A stretch of DNA of 64,000 bases from Pseudarthrobacter polychromogenes (GCF_014644495.1 NZ_BMKU01000017.1:1-64000), one strand, 5' to 3'. Counted from the first letter of the stretch, positions 42,862 through 51,741 are shown. Notes: a model not told the origin generated them from the sequence alone. A program made the numbers and translations.

Positions 42862-43722
42862 GTGTTCGTGAAAAGCACCCTCGCCGCTGTCGTTGTCCTC
42901 GCCTCCCTGGCGGGAACAGCGGCAGCTCCGGCCAAAGCCGAGGCAGCCAAGCCGGCTCCCGTCGTCGTCGGCCAGCCCCTCGCCCAGGCCCATGCGCACA
43001 ACGACTACGAGCATGAACGTCCCCTGTTCGACGCGCTCGAGCACGGCTTCACCAGCGTCGAAGCGGACGTGTGGCTGGTGGACGGCGAGCTGCTGGTGGC
43101 CCATGACCTGGAGGATGTCCAGCCCGGCGTCACGCTCGAAAGCCTCTACCTTGATCCGCTCCAGGACCTGGTCCGCAGCCAGCCCGGCCACGGCGTTTAC
43201 CCGCACTGGGACGGCAGCCTGCAGCTGCTGATCGACATCAAGAGCGAAGGCGAAGCCACCTACGCCGCCATCGAGCAGGAACTGGCCGAGCACCGCGACA
43301 TCATGAGCCGCTACACCAACGGCACCGCCAAGACCGGCCCCGTCACCGCCGTGATCAGCGGCAACCGCCCGCTCGCCACCATGCAGGCACAGGAGAAGCG
43401 GTTCAGCTTCTACGACGGCCGCTCAGCCGACCTCACCACCGGCAAAGCCGCCGCCCTCATGCCGCTGGTCAGCGACAACTGGACCAAACTCTTCACCTGG
43501 CAGGGCGTCGGCCCCATGCCGGAAGCCGAGCGCACCAAGCTGACGGCCTACGTGGCCGAGGCCCACGCCAACGGCTACCGCGTCCGCTTCTGGGCCACCC
43601 CGGACCAGCCCGGCGCAGCCCGGGACGCCATCTGGACCGAACTCGCCGACGCCAGCGTGGACCACATCAACACCGACGACCTTCCCGCGCTGCAGCAGTT
43701 CCTCACCGCCCGCGCCGCCTAG
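42862..43722 (+). CDS. Secreted PI-PLC/GDPD-like TIM-barrel phosphodiesterase
   Basis: A 286-residue exported protein with a GTG start and a Sec signal (VKSTLAAVVVLASLAGTAAAPAKA). It then has AHAHNDYEHERPLFDALEHG and FTSVEADVWLVDGELLVAHD, the signature of the phosphatidylinositol-phospholipase-C/glycerophosphodiesterase superfamily (AIM6-like group), with catalytic His and Glu-x-Asp. It would cleave a phosphodiester outside the cell. It is followed after 30 bases by a secreted metallophosphoesterase, so the pair may scavenge phosphate or remodel surface lipids. Confidence 0.85.
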   Translation: MFVKSTLAAVVVLASLAGTAAAPAKAEAAKPAPVVVGQPLAQAHAHNDYEHERPLFDALEHGFTSVEADVWLVDGELLVAHDLEDVQPGVTLESLYLDPLQDLVRSQPGHGVYPHWDGSLQLLIDIKSEGEATYAAIEQELAEHRDIMSRYTNGTAKTGPVTAVISGNRPLATMQAQEKRFSFYDGRSADLTTGKAAALMPLVSDNWTKLFTWQGVGPMPEAERTKLTAYVAEAHANGYRVRFWATPDQPGAARDAIWTELADASVDHINTDDLPALQQFLTARAA

Positions 43723-43752
43723 GCCCTTTCCAACAGAAACAGGAACACACCC

Positions 43753-44793
43753 ATGCCTTCAAAGACCATCAAAACGACGACGGCGGCAGCCGTCCTGGCG
43801 CTGGGCCTCCTTGCGTCCCAGCCCGCCCACGCGGTTAACAATTCCTCCAACGGCGAGGCGTTCACCTTCGGCGTCATCGGCGACATCCCCTACGGCGACG
43901 CTGAAATCGCCAAGTTCCCTGCCCGCATCCAGGACATCAACGCCGATAAGGACCTGAAGTTTGTCACCCACGTTGGCGACATCAAGAACGGCTCCTCGGT
44001 CTGCTCGGACGAGTACTTCAGCACCATCCGCACCCAGTTCGACACGTTCACACACCCGCTGGTCTTCACCCCGGGCGACAACGAGTGGGTGGACTGCCAC
44101 CGCACCAACAACGGCGCCTACAACCCGCTGGAACGGCTGGACAAACTCCGGGAGGTCTTCTTCAACGAACCCGGCAAGACCCTGGGCGCCACCATGCCGG
44201 TCAAGACCCAGGAGGAGCGTGGGCTGCCCGAAAACGTCCGCTTCACCCAGAACCGGGTGGCCTTCTCCGTGCTGAACATCCAGGGCAGCAATAACTCCCT
44301 GCAGCCATGGACCGGCCTCGGCGAAACCACGGCCACGCCGGAGCAACTCGCCGAAGTGGACGCCCGGACGGACGCCGCACTGGACCAGATACGCGGCACG
44401 TTCGCCGATGCCGAGCGCCGCAACGACCGCGCCGTGGTGCTCATGACGCAGGCCGACATGTTCGACCCCTCGCTGCTCGCCGCGGCCACCGTGAACCCGG
44501 AGATCATGTCCGGGTTCCGCGAGATCGTGGCGGCCATCATCGAGGAGACCAACAGCTTCGATGCGCCGGTGTACTTGATCAACGGCGACAGCCACGTTTT
44601 CGCCGAGAACCAGCCGCTCGCCGCCGGCTCACCCTGGCTGGAGGTCTATGGTCAGACTGCCGCGGACAACCTGCAGCGCATCACTGTTGACGGTTCCGCC
44701 AACGCCACGAACTATGTGCGCTTCTCCGTCGCGGGCAACAGCGACCCCGGCGCGGACGTCCTGAGCTGGGAAAAGGTCCCCTTCAGGTCCTAG
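43753..44793 (+). CDS. Secreted calcineurin-like metallophosphoesterase
   Basis: A 346-residue exported phosphoesterase. A Sec signal (TAAAVLALGLLASQPAHA) is followed by FGVIGDIPYGDAE, then THVGDIKNG, FTPGDNEWVDCH and a C-terminal INGDSHVF, which together form the dimetal site (Asp, Asp, Asn, His). It lacks an obvious long disordered tail, so it is probably freely secreted. It forms an operon with the PI-PLC-like gene and is ended by the hairpin at 44809. Confidence 0.86.
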   Translation: MPSKTIKTTTAAAVLALGLLASQPAHAVNNSSNGEAFTFGVIGDIPYGDAEIAKFPARIQDINADKDLKFVTHVGDIKNGSSVCSDEYFSTIRTQFDTFTHPLVFTPGDNEWVDCHRTNNGAYNPLERLDKLREVFFNEPGKTLGATMPVKTQEERGLPENVRFTQNRVAFSVLNIQGSNNSLQPWTGLGETTATPEQLAEVDARTDAALDQIRGTFADAERRNDRAVVLMTQADMFDPSLLAAATVNPEIMSGFREIVAAIIEETNSFDAPVYLINGDSHVFAENQPLAAGSPWLEVYGQTAADNLQRITVDGSANATNYVRFSVAGNSDPGADVLSWEKVPFRS

Positions 44794-44808
44794 GCATTAA
44801 CGGAAGCG

Positions 44809-44837
44809 GACGACGGCGGTGCTTTCCCGCCGTCGTC
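44809..44837 (+). terminator. Gene-end hairpin of the GACGACGGCGG family
   Basis: GACGACGGCGG (44809-44819) and CCGCCGTCGTC (44827-44837) around TGCTTTC, with GAAG/CTTC able to extend the stem. It follows the phosphoesterase operon by 15 bases. Confidence 0.8.
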
Positions 44838-44994
44838 TTCTGTGGGGGAGGCGGGGATTTCACCCCCGCCTCCCTTGCGTTGGCCTCGTCCTGCGCCCGT
44901 CTGTCGGGGTGCTGTTGCGGAAGGCATGCAGGCCGGAGCTCACGCAAAACCGGAACTTTATCCGGCGGTAGATGAAGTGGTTGGCCGGGTGAAA

Positions 44995-45681
44995 TTACCG
45001 GCGGGAGTGATTTGTCAGCGGATGTTGCAGGGCCGTCTCCCGGAGAAGCTGCAAACGCAGGGTACGCGCTGTTTCCATGTGCTGACGTGCGATTCTTGCG
45101 GCGGCGTCGCTGTCCTGCTGTTCGATGGCGTGTACCAGGGTTTCGTGCTCGTCCAAGGACTCAGTCCAGCGGTTTCCTGTTGAAAGTGTGGACCGGGGAG
45201 CGTGAATCAGGTGCGTCGACAACCTATTCAAGAGGTCCGTGAGGACGGGATTGTGCGCGCAATTCCAGATGGCAGCATGGAACTCCAGGTTGGTGGTGAT
45301 CCTGGTGTGGTCATCCGGTTCCTGCAGTTGCCGGTCGCGCTGCAGCAGCGCTTCAAGCCGCATCAGGTCCGGGAACTGCCTTGACCGTGCTGCCTGGCGC
45401 GCAGCTTCCTCTTCGAGAAGGATGCGCATGTCGTAAATTTGGATGACCTGCTGCGGGTCCACCTGGGGTACCTGCAGGCCCCTGTCGACGCGCTCAAGCA
45501 GCCGTTCCTGCTGGAGGCGGGACAGCGCCTCCCGGACGGGGGTCCGGGAGACGCCGAAACGTTGGGCAAGCGATGTTTCCCGAATAGCAGTACCAGGCTG
45601 GTGGACTCCGGACAGGATTTCGCTCCGCAGGGTCTGGAAGATGCTTTCTCCGTCGATGCGGGCGGTTGCTGTGTCCGTCAC
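44995..45681 (-). CDS. GntR-family regulator (FCD) of the tricarballylate-type module
   Basis: A 228-residue FCD-type GntR protein: winged helix with ETSLAQRFGVSRTPVREALS and RLQQERLLERVDRGL, then ligand domain with EEEAARQAARS, NLEFHAAIWNCAHNPVL and DEHETLVHAIEQ. The GTG at 45681 is the likely start (AAGGA 8 bases upstream); the open frame further upstream overlaps tcuA and reads as noise. It is the last gene of the tcuA-gntR minus-strand unit and is expected to act at the TGTATACA-type sites at 47269-47366 in the divergent region. Confidence 0.9.
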   Translation of the reverse strand: MTDTATARIDGESIFQTLRSEILSGVHQPGTAIRETSLAQRFGVSRTPVREALSRLQQERLLERVDRGLQVPQVDPQQVIQIYDMRILLEEEAARQAARSRQFPDLMRLEALLQRDRQLQEPDDHTRITTNLEFHAAIWNCAHNPVLTDLLNRLSTHLIHAPRSTLSTGNRWTESLDEHETLVHAIEQQDSDAAARIARQHMETARTLRLQLLRETALQHPLTNHSRR

Positions 45682-45740
45682 GTGGCTGGTCCTTGAGGCA
45701 TTGGAATGGCTACTGCTGGGCGCTTCTCTTATAGGGAACT

Positions 45741-47234
45741 TTACGCGAGAACGCCGGCCCGTCGTCCGAAAACACATCCCGCAGCAAGCCCGCTGCCTCC
45801 CGGGTAATTGGCGCTGAAGAGGCCGCCGAGCATTTCGCCCGCCACGTACAGGCCTTCGATGTGCTTTCCCTCGCTGTCGAGAACCCGGCCGTGGGTGTCG
45901 GATTTGATGCCGCCAAACGTAAACGTAATTCCGCACGTGACACCGTAGGCGTAAAAGGGGCCAGTTTCGATCGGGGCAGCCCAGTTGCTTTTTGCCGGCT
46001 CTGTGGCGGCGGCGCGACCATCCTTGATATTGGGATCGAAGGTGATGCCGCGGTCGATTGAGTTGTTGAAGTCACTCACGGTCTTTGACAGTTTTTCGGG
46101 GTCGATGCCGATCTTGGTTGCCAGTTCTTCCAGGGTGTCCGCAACTTCCACGGAGATGCCTGGCATGTCGTACTCTTCGGTCCGCAGCATGGGACGGAGG
46201 TTTGCATCAAAGATTTGGTAGGCAACGGATCCGGGCTGCTTCAGGATTTCCTTGCCGTACTTGGCGTAGGTGTAGTTCCGGAAGTCTGCGCCCTCGTCCA
46301 GGAAACGCTTGCCTTCGGTGTTCACGATGATTCCGAACGGGTAGCTCTGACGGGTAAGCCTGTTGGTAAGTTCCCGGTTGCTCTCGTTCGTGGCGGTAAA
46401 GGCGTCCCACTGCACACTGTGGCACGTGCTCCAGTCGCCGCCCTTGGCGGCACCGACCTGTAGCGCAGCAGCGATCATGTCACCCGTGTTATTCGGGGTG
46501 CCCCTGACCTTGGCGTTTTCCCAGCCTTCCCCAAGGTACTCCCTGCGCAGTTGGGGATCAGCTTCGAAACCTCCTGCCGTGAGAATGACTGATTCGGCGC
46601 GCAATGACAGTTCACCCAAGGGCGAATTTGTGACGACGCCGGTAACGCGTCCGTTCTCGACAATGAGGTTCTGCGCTGCGTGGCCGTAGCGGACATCAAT
46701 CCCCAGCTCGGCCGCTACCCGGGTGTGGTCTGCGATCAGTCCCTCGCCTCCGCCCACGTTGCCCACGTGCAGGCCGCCCCAGAAGAGGAAGGAGCCGTCC
46801 GGGCGTTCGAAGGCCTGGCGTTCGTACATCAGGCGGTACTTCAGGCCCAGGCTGTTGAGCCAGCGAAGCGTTGGCTGGGATTCCTCGACCAGAACCTTCG
46901 TCAGTTCGGGGTCGTTTCGGCCTTCGGTGACCTTGGCCAGGTCAGCGGCGTATTCGTCTGCCGAGTAGGGCGGAACTTCGGTGCACCGGTGCCGCTCATC
47001 CGGCTCCACCCAGTCCAGGAGATCAGCGAGCCCATTGTGGGCGATCCGGGTTGCACCGGCGGTGTAAAAGCTGTTCCCGCCCGCCATGTCCTCGTTGCCC
47101 TTTTCGAGCAGAATGACTTTCCGCCCCCGGACAGCGGCTGCGTGCGCTGCCGTGAATCCGGCGTTTCCGCCGCCCACCACGATCACGTCGACTTTGTCCG
47201 TGCTCGCGGGCGTGGCTTCATTACCAATAGACAT
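45741..47234 (-). CDS. tcuA: FAD-dependent tricarballylate dehydrogenase-like TcuA
   Basis: A 497-residue flavoprotein of the fumarate reductase/succinate dehydrogenase type. FAD dinucleotide motif VDVIVVGGGNAGFTAAHAAA with LLEKGNEDMAGGNS, active-site region GIIVNTEGKRFLDEGADF, and the C-terminal GLYVAGEMLGGLFSANYPGG. The wording is that of TcuA, which oxidises tricarballylate to cis-aconitate in Salmonella. The accessory electron-transfer protein TcuB is not found in this window. Divergent from the TctCBA transporter, which moves tricarboxylates. Confidence 0.88.
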   Translation of the reverse strand: MSIGNEATPASTDKVDVIVVGGGNAGFTAAHAAAVRGRKVILLEKGNEDMAGGNSFYTAGATRIAHNGLADLLDWVEPDERHRCTEVPPYSADEYAADLAKVTEGRNDPELTKVLVEESQPTLRWLNSLGLKYRLMYERQAFERPDGSFLFWGGLHVGNVGGGEGLIADHTRVAAELGIDVRYGHAAQNLIVENGRVTGVVTNSPLGELSLRAESVILTAGGFEADPQLRREYLGEGWENAKVRGTPNNTGDMIAAALQVGAAKGGDWSTCHSVQWDAFTATNESNRELTNRLTRQSYPFGIIVNTEGKRFLDEGADFRNYTYAKYGKEILKQPGSVAYQIFDANLRPMLRTEEYDMPGISVEVADTLEELATKIGIDPEKLSKTVSDFNNSIDRGITFDPNIKDGRAAATEPAKSNWAAPIETGPFYAYGVTCGITFTFGGIKSDTHGRVLDSEGKHIEGLYVAGEMLGGLFSANYPGGSGLAAGCVFGRRAGVLA

Positions 47235-47268
47235 TCGTAAGTCCTTTCAGTGGATCAGTGAATCCAAC

Positions 47269-47366
47269 TGTATACAAACGTATGCAACTGCGCAATAGGC
47301 GTAATTGCTGGTGAGGACTTGCCGGTGACAGTCATCACATGTATAACTGTACTTCATTGTGTACAA
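47269..47366. promoter_or_regulatory. TGTATACA-type sites in the tcuA/tctC divergent region
   Basis: TGTATACA (47269-47276) is a perfect 8-base palindrome. Related variants follow: CGTATGCA just after it, ATGTATAAC near 47339 and TTGTGTACAA (47357-47366). Such dyads are typical of FCD-GntR operators; they lie 35-130 bases upstream of tcuA and 110-210 upstream of tctC. Confidence 0.5.
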
Positions 47367-47476
47367 AGGTATTCCGACGAATACGTGCCAGTCCTCTGCG
47401 CGGCTTCCACAGCTGAGGCGGCTCACGGCACACTACTTTTCGCACCGCCCAACAACGTCGTTACGGAACGAGAGAT

Positions 47477-48457
47477 ATGAAAAAGCCCCTACGCAATGCT
47501 TTGTTCGGCGCCGCCGTAGCCGTGATCGCTGCGCTTGCGTTCATCAATGCCGGCACCGCCAGCGAAACCAGCACCGCAAAGAACAAACTGGCCCTGATCG
47601 CCCCTGCTGCACCTGGTGGTGGCTGGGACGGATTTGCCCGTGAAGGGCAGCAGGCGCTCAAGAGCGGCGGCGTCGTCAACAACGTCCAGGTGGTCAACGT
47701 CCCGGGAGCCGGCGGAACAATTGGCCTGAGCCAGTTCGTGCAGACGCCGGGGCGCGAAGATGCGCTCCTGGTGACTGGCGGCGTGATGGTGGGGGCCATC
47801 GAGCTCGGCGACAACCCGGAGTCCATGGCGGACGTTGTCCCCATTGCCAGGATGGCCGATGATTACGCGGCCCTGGTAGTCCCTGCGGACTCGAAGTTCC
47901 AGACGCTCAATGACTTCCTGGAAGCTTGGAAAAAGGATCCGGGGGCAACCTCGATCGGCGGCGGGTCCTTGGGCTCGATCGACCATCTCCTTAGCGCCAT
48001 GGTGGCCAAGACCGTGGGCATCGATCCCAAGGACGTGAACTACATCGCCTACTCCGGAGGTGGTGAGGCGCTCACTTCCCTGCTGTCCCACACCACCGCC
48101 GCCGGCATGTCCGGCTACAACGAGGTCCGGGACCAGATCGAGGCCGGAACCGTTCGCGCCCTGGCCATCTCTTCGGACGAGCGGCTCGAGGGCGTAGATG
48201 TTCCCACGTTCAAGGAACAAGGTGTTGAGGCGTCAATGTCCAACTGGCGGGGATTCGTAGCGGCACCCGGAACCACGGACGAAACGAAGGCGGCTTTCAT
48301 CGAGATCGTCGCCGAGATGCGCAGCACGGCCCACTGGCAGGGAGCCCTCAAGCGCAACAGCTGGACGGACACCTTTTCAACCGGCGAAGAATTCGAGCAG
48401 TTCATCAAAGACGAAGTTGCAACGGCCCAAGAAATCGTAAAGGACCTCGGCCTATGA
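47477..48457 (+). CDS. tctC: Tripartite tricarboxylate transporter binding protein TctC
   Basis: A 326-residue extracytoplasmic solute receptor. A hydrophobic signal (RNALFGAAVAVIAALAFINAGTAS) has no lipobox cysteine. The mature fold shows LIAPAAPGGGWDGFAREGQQ, NVPGAGGTIGLSQF, TSIGGGSLGSIDHLL and AYSGGGEALTSLLSH, the TctC/Bug ligand-loop motifs. With TctB and TctA it forms a sodium-dependent uptake system for citrate-like acids. Its stop overlaps tctB by four bases. Confidence 0.94.
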   Translation: MKKPLRNALFGAAVAVIAALAFINAGTASETSTAKNKLALIAPAAPGGGWDGFAREGQQALKSGGVVNNVQVVNVPGAGGTIGLSQFVQTPGREDALLVTGGVMVGAIELGDNPESMADVVPIARMADDYAALVVPADSKFQTLNDFLEAWKKDPGATSIGGGSLGSIDHLLSAMVAKTVGIDPKDVNYIAYSGGGEALTSLLSHTTAAGMSGYNEVRDQIEAGTVRALAISSDERLEGVDVPTFKEQGVEASMSNWRGFVAAPGTTDETKAAFIEIVAEMRSTAHWQGALKRNSWTDTFSTGEEFEQFIKDEVATAQEIVKDLGL

Positions 48458-49101
48458 GCATCACCCAGCACCAGCCAGAAGCAGGATCCGCCAAGGAGAC
48501 GCGGAGCAACCCCAGGCCCGGCTTCGGAACGGGCCGCAGCGAATTCATTGTCGTCGCCGTACTCTACGCCCTGGCCATCTTCCTCACCGTAGGCACGGTC
48601 ACGATGAAAGTGCAGGGCAAGTCGGCACCCGGCCCGCAGTTCTTCCCCATCCTGGTCTGCATCGTCCTCTACCTGGTGGCTACCCTGCTGGCCATCCAGA
48701 TCCTCCGCTCACCGAAAGTACCTGACCATTCCATCCACCCCGGACACGGCCAGTTCTCCGCCGACATGCTGCACGACCTGGGCCACCTGGGCAAGGAGGA
48801 AGACGCTGCCTTTAGCGACGGACCATCGCGGACACCCGCCAGAACCTGGAAGACCTACACGGACTGGCGGACCGTCGGCCTGATGCTGGCCGGCGTCGTG
48901 GCCTTTGTCCTGGTTTTGAACCCGCTCGGCTGGATCATGAGTGCCGCGATGCTGTTCTGGGTTGTTGCCCACGCCCTCGGCAGCCGCCGCCCGTACTTCG
49001 ATGCCGGCGTGGGCCTGCTCTTTTCCTCAATAACTCAACTGGCCTTCGGCGCCGGACTGGGCCTCAGCCTGCCCTCCGGCTTCATAGGAGGGATACTCTG
49101 A
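48454..49101 (+). CDS. tctB: Tripartite tricarboxylate transporter small subunit TctB
   Basis: A 215-residue membrane protein with about four hydrophobic segments (VVAVLYALAIFLTVGTVTMKV, FFPILVCIVLYLVATLLAIQI, VGLMLAGVVAFVLVLNPLGW, and AFGAGLGLSLPSGFIGG at the end). A hydrophilic loop of about 60 residues after the second helix is longer than in many TctB proteins. It overlaps tctA by one base. Confidence 0.92.
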   Translation: MSITQHQPEAGSAKETRSNPRPGFGTGRSEFIVVAVLYALAIFLTVGTVTMKVQGKSAPGPQFFPILVCIVLYLVATLLAIQILRSPKVPDHSIHPGHGQFSADMLHDLGHLGKEEDAAFSDGPSRTPARTWKTYTDWRTVGLMLAGVVAFVLVLNPLGWIMSAAMLFWVVAHALGSRRPYFDAGVGLLFSSITQLAFGAGLGLSLPSGFIGGIL

Positions 49102-50624
49102 TGGAACAACTCGAACTCCTTATGGGCGGCTTCGCCAACGCCCTGACCCCCATTAACCTCCTGTGGGTGCTGATCGGCGCCGTCCTGGGCACCGCCGTCG
49201 GTGTCCTTCCCGGACTCGGTTCAGCAATGGCAGTCGCACTCCTGCTGCCCGTCACCTTTTCACTGGAACCCACAGCGGCGTTCATCATGTTCGCCGGCAT
49301 CTACTTCGGCGGACTTTTCGGTGACTCCACCTCTGGCATCCTGCTCAACACCCCTGGCAACTCCTCTGCCATGGCTTCCACCTTCGAAGGTCACCGCATG
49401 GCCAAAAGCGGACAGGCCGCCAAGGCCTTGGCAACCTGCGCCATCGGAGCCTTCATCGGAGGCCTGATAGCCACCACCCTCGTGGTGTTCTTCGCCCCAA
49501 CCCTGGTCAAGATGGCCACCGTCTTCGGCCCAGCCGAATACTTCGCCCTCGCAGTCTTCGCATTCCTGGCCATCTCAGCCGTCGTTTCCGAGTCCGTGAT
49601 CCGCGGCATCGCAGCCCTGGGCATCGGCCTCGCCCTGGCCCTGGTCGGCATTGACGGCCCCAGCGGCACCTCCCGGTTCACCCTTGGCATGCCCCAGCTC
49701 TTCGACGGCATCTCCGTCATCGTCATCACTGTCGGTCTCCTGGCGCTCGGCGAGGTCTTCCACATTGCATCCCGCATACACCGCGACCCCGCCGCCACCC
49801 AGATCGAAGCCAAGGGCAGGGCCCGCTTGAACCTGGCGGACTTCAGGAAAGCCCTTCCCGCCTGGCTCCGGGGAACCGCGTTCGGTGCCCCGTTCGGCCT
49901 GATACCCGCCGGCGGTGCAGAAGTCCCCACCTTTCTGGCCTACGGCACCGAAAAACAGCTGGCGAAACGCCGCAACGACCCCGAATTCGGCACGACCGGC
50001 TCCATCCGCGGCCTCGCCGCACCGGAGGCGGCAGCGAACGCCACCGCAGGTACAGCCATGGGCGCCCTCCTGGCGCTTGGACTGCCAACGTCGGCCACCG
50101 CAGCGATCATGCTGGCTGCGTTCCAGCAATACGGAATGCAGCCCGGACCTCTGTTGTTCGAACGAAGCGGCGACCTGGTGTGGGCCCTGCTGGCCTCACT
50201 CTTCATCGGCCTGGTAATCCTGGTGATGATCAACATGCCGTTCGCCTCCGTCTGGGCCAAACTCCTGAGCATCCCCAAGCACTACCTCTACGCCGGCATC
50301 ACAGTCTTCTCAATGCTCGGCGTCTACGCAGTAAGCTCAGCAATCCTGGACCTGTGGCTCCTCATCGCCATCGGCCTTATTGGATTCATGATGCGCCGCT
50401 ACAACATTCCGCTGGCACCCGTACTGATCGCAGTGATCCTGGGGCCCATGGCAGAAACCGAACTGCGCCGCGCCCTGGCAGTATCCGAAGGGGATCTCGG
50501 CATCCTGGTTGGCAGTCCCATCACCGTCACCCTCTATGCGGTCCTGGCCGCCGCCCTGGTCCTCAGCGCCATCCAGCATCTCCGCCACCGGCGGGCCAAC
50601 CGCCAGGCAGTGTTGGTTCCATAG
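49101..50624 (+). CDS. tctA: Tripartite tricarboxylate transporter large subunit TctA
   Basis: A 507-residue permease with about 12 hydrophobic segments. Signature TctA motifs are VLPGLGSAMAVALLLPVTFSL, YFGGLFGDSTSGILLNTPGN, GAPFGLIPAGGAEVPTFLAYG and a repeated half with ATAGTAMGALLALGLPTSAT. It carries out the membrane translocation step for tricarboxylates. Last gene of the tctCBA operon, followed by a 12-bp hairpin at 50703. Confidence 0.95.
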   Translation: MEQLELLMGGFANALTPINLLWVLIGAVLGTAVGVLPGLGSAMAVALLLPVTFSLEPTAAFIMFAGIYFGGLFGDSTSGILLNTPGNSSAMASTFEGHRMAKSGQAAKALATCAIGAFIGGLIATTLVVFFAPTLVKMATVFGPAEYFALAVFAFLAISAVVSESVIRGIAALGIGLALALVGIDGPSGTSRFTLGMPQLFDGISVIVITVGLLALGEVFHIASRIHRDPAATQIEAKGRARLNLADFRKALPAWLRGTAFGAPFGLIPAGGAEVPTFLAYGTEKQLAKRRNDPEFGTTGSIRGLAAPEAAANATAGTAMGALLALGLPTSATAAIMLAAFQQYGMQPGPLLFERSGDLVWALLASLFIGLVILVMINMPFASVWAKLLSIPKHYLYAGITVFSMLGVYAVSSAILDLWLLIAIGLIGFMMRRYNIPLAPVLIAVILGPMAETELRRALAVSEGDLGILVGSPITVTLYAVLAAALVLSAIQHLRHRRANRQAVLVP

Positions 50625-50702
50625 CGAGTGGCTCCGTAGGTCCCGGCCGCTGCAACGGCCCAACAGCGAAGTCAATGCCTGCGAATCCCGAAGCTCTGGA
50701 CA

Positions 50703-50745
50703 CAGGCAGCCGCCGGACTTATCGTGCAGGAGTGGCGGCTGCCTG
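50703..50745 (+). terminator. 12-bp hairpin downstream of tctA
   Basis: CAGGCAGCCGCC (50703-50714) pairs exactly with GGCGGCTGCCTG (50734-50745) across a 19-base loop, between tctA and the SRPBCC gene. It may be a terminator or a processing hairpin; there is no U-tract. Confidence 0.5.
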
Positions 50746-50808
50746 ACTGGCAGGATGGCAAGCTCTGCCGGTCCGCTGTTGCGGCCGTCCGTCATGAGGA
50801 GGCAGCAG

Positions 50809-51282
50809 ATGGAACACGTAGAAGCGACCGTTGAAGTAGCAGTACCGGTGCGGACCGCATACAACCAGTGGACCCAGTTCGAATCCTTTCCGCAGTTCAT
50901 GTCCGGTGTGGAATCCGTAACTCAGCTGACTGACGCCACCAACCACTGGGTCACCAAGGTTAGCGGCGTACAGCGGGAGTTTGATACCGAAATAGTTGAC
51001 CAGGAGCCTGACGACCGGATCGCCTGGCGCAGCACCGACGGCAAGTCCCATGCCGGCATCATCAGGTTCACGCCGCTGGATGCCAACCATACGAAGGTCA
51101 AAGTCCATTTCGAATGGGCGCCGGAAACCGCCGCTGAAAAAGCGGGCGCCGCATTGCAGATCGACGAGATGCAGGTTAAGGCCGACCTGCGGAAGTTCAA
51201 GGAATTCATCGAATCGCGCGGCACCGAAACCGGTGCCTGGCGAGGTGAAGTCAAGGACAGCGGCCCCGCCGGGCAGCTCTAA
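50809..51282 (+). CDS. SRPBCC (START-like / polyketide cyclase) family protein
   Basis: A 157-residue small ligand-binding-fold protein. Motifs VEATVEVAVPVRTAYNQWTQF, FPQFMSGVESVTQL, ITFTPLD-like strand IIRFTPLDANHTKVKVHFEW, and a long C-terminal helix (VKADLRKFKEFIESRG) fit the cyclase/dehydrase group common in actinobacteria. The ligand is unknown. The ATG at 50809 has AGGAGG 7 bases upstream, so the longer upstream frame is not used. It is followed by a family hairpin at 51298. Confidence 0.9.
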   Translation: MEHVEATVEVAVPVRTAYNQWTQFESFPQFMSGVESVTQLTDATNHWVTKVSGVQREFDTEIVDQEPDDRIAWRSTDGKSHAGIIRFTPLDANHTKVKVHFEWAPETAAEKAGAALQIDEMQVKADLRKFKEFIESRGTETGAWRGEVKDSGPAGQL

Positions 51283-51297
51283 CAAACAGAAAGCGGA

Positions 51298-51322
51298 CGA
51301 CGGCGGGTGCCTCCCGCCGTCG
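51298..51322 (+). terminator. Gene-end hairpin of the GACGACGGCGG family
   Basis: CGACGGCGGG (51298-51307) and CCCGCCGTCG (51313-51322) around TGCCT, 15 bases after the SRPBCC gene. Confidence 0.8.
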
Positions 51323-51362
51323 CAGCCAGTCATGCGACAGCACACAGTGGAAACATCCGACG

Positions 51363-51725
51363 ATGGCCATCAAACTCAGCAAGAGACCGCTTCCGGACCC
51401 TGCCTTCCAGGCGGTGGTCCATGCCTTGGCGATTTCCCCGCGCAAGGGCCGAGCGTGGAAAAGCACAGTGCACAGCGCGGTGAATGAACTGGCCCTGCTT
51501 GACGCCCACCGGCCTCCCGCAGAGCGCTACGCCGGAATTTCCGTTCCCGTGCTTGTGCTCTACGGCTCCGACAGCGACGAATTTTATGCGGTGATAGCCC
51601 AGGCCATCTCCGCCCAGTTGTTCGACGGCCGCTGCACGGCGGTGCCTGGAGCGGATCACGGTGCGCTGGACAGGGCGCCCCGGACGCTGATTTTCCATCT
51701 TTCGGAGTTCTTCGCCCACGGGTAG
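51363..51725 (+). CDS. C-terminal fragment of an alpha/beta hydrolase
   Basis: A 120-residue product that aligns by pattern only with the last third of an alpha/beta hydrolase: a strand and acid residue (VPVLVLYGSDSDEF) and the His loop (AVPGADHGALDRAPR). The nucleophile elbow and the whole N-terminal half are missing, and a terminator hairpin lies directly upstream, so no missing part is nearby. It could be a decayed gene or a small remnant. It is convergent with the homoserine-acetyltransferase-like gene. Confidence 0.55.
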   Translation: MAIKLSKRPLPDPAFQAVVHALAISPRKGRAWKSTVHSAVNELALLDAHRPPAERYAGISVPVLVLYGSDSDEFYAVIAQAISAQLFDGRCTAVPGADHGALDRAPRTLIFHLSEFFAHG

Positions 51726-51741
51726 TAGTACTGGCATTTCG

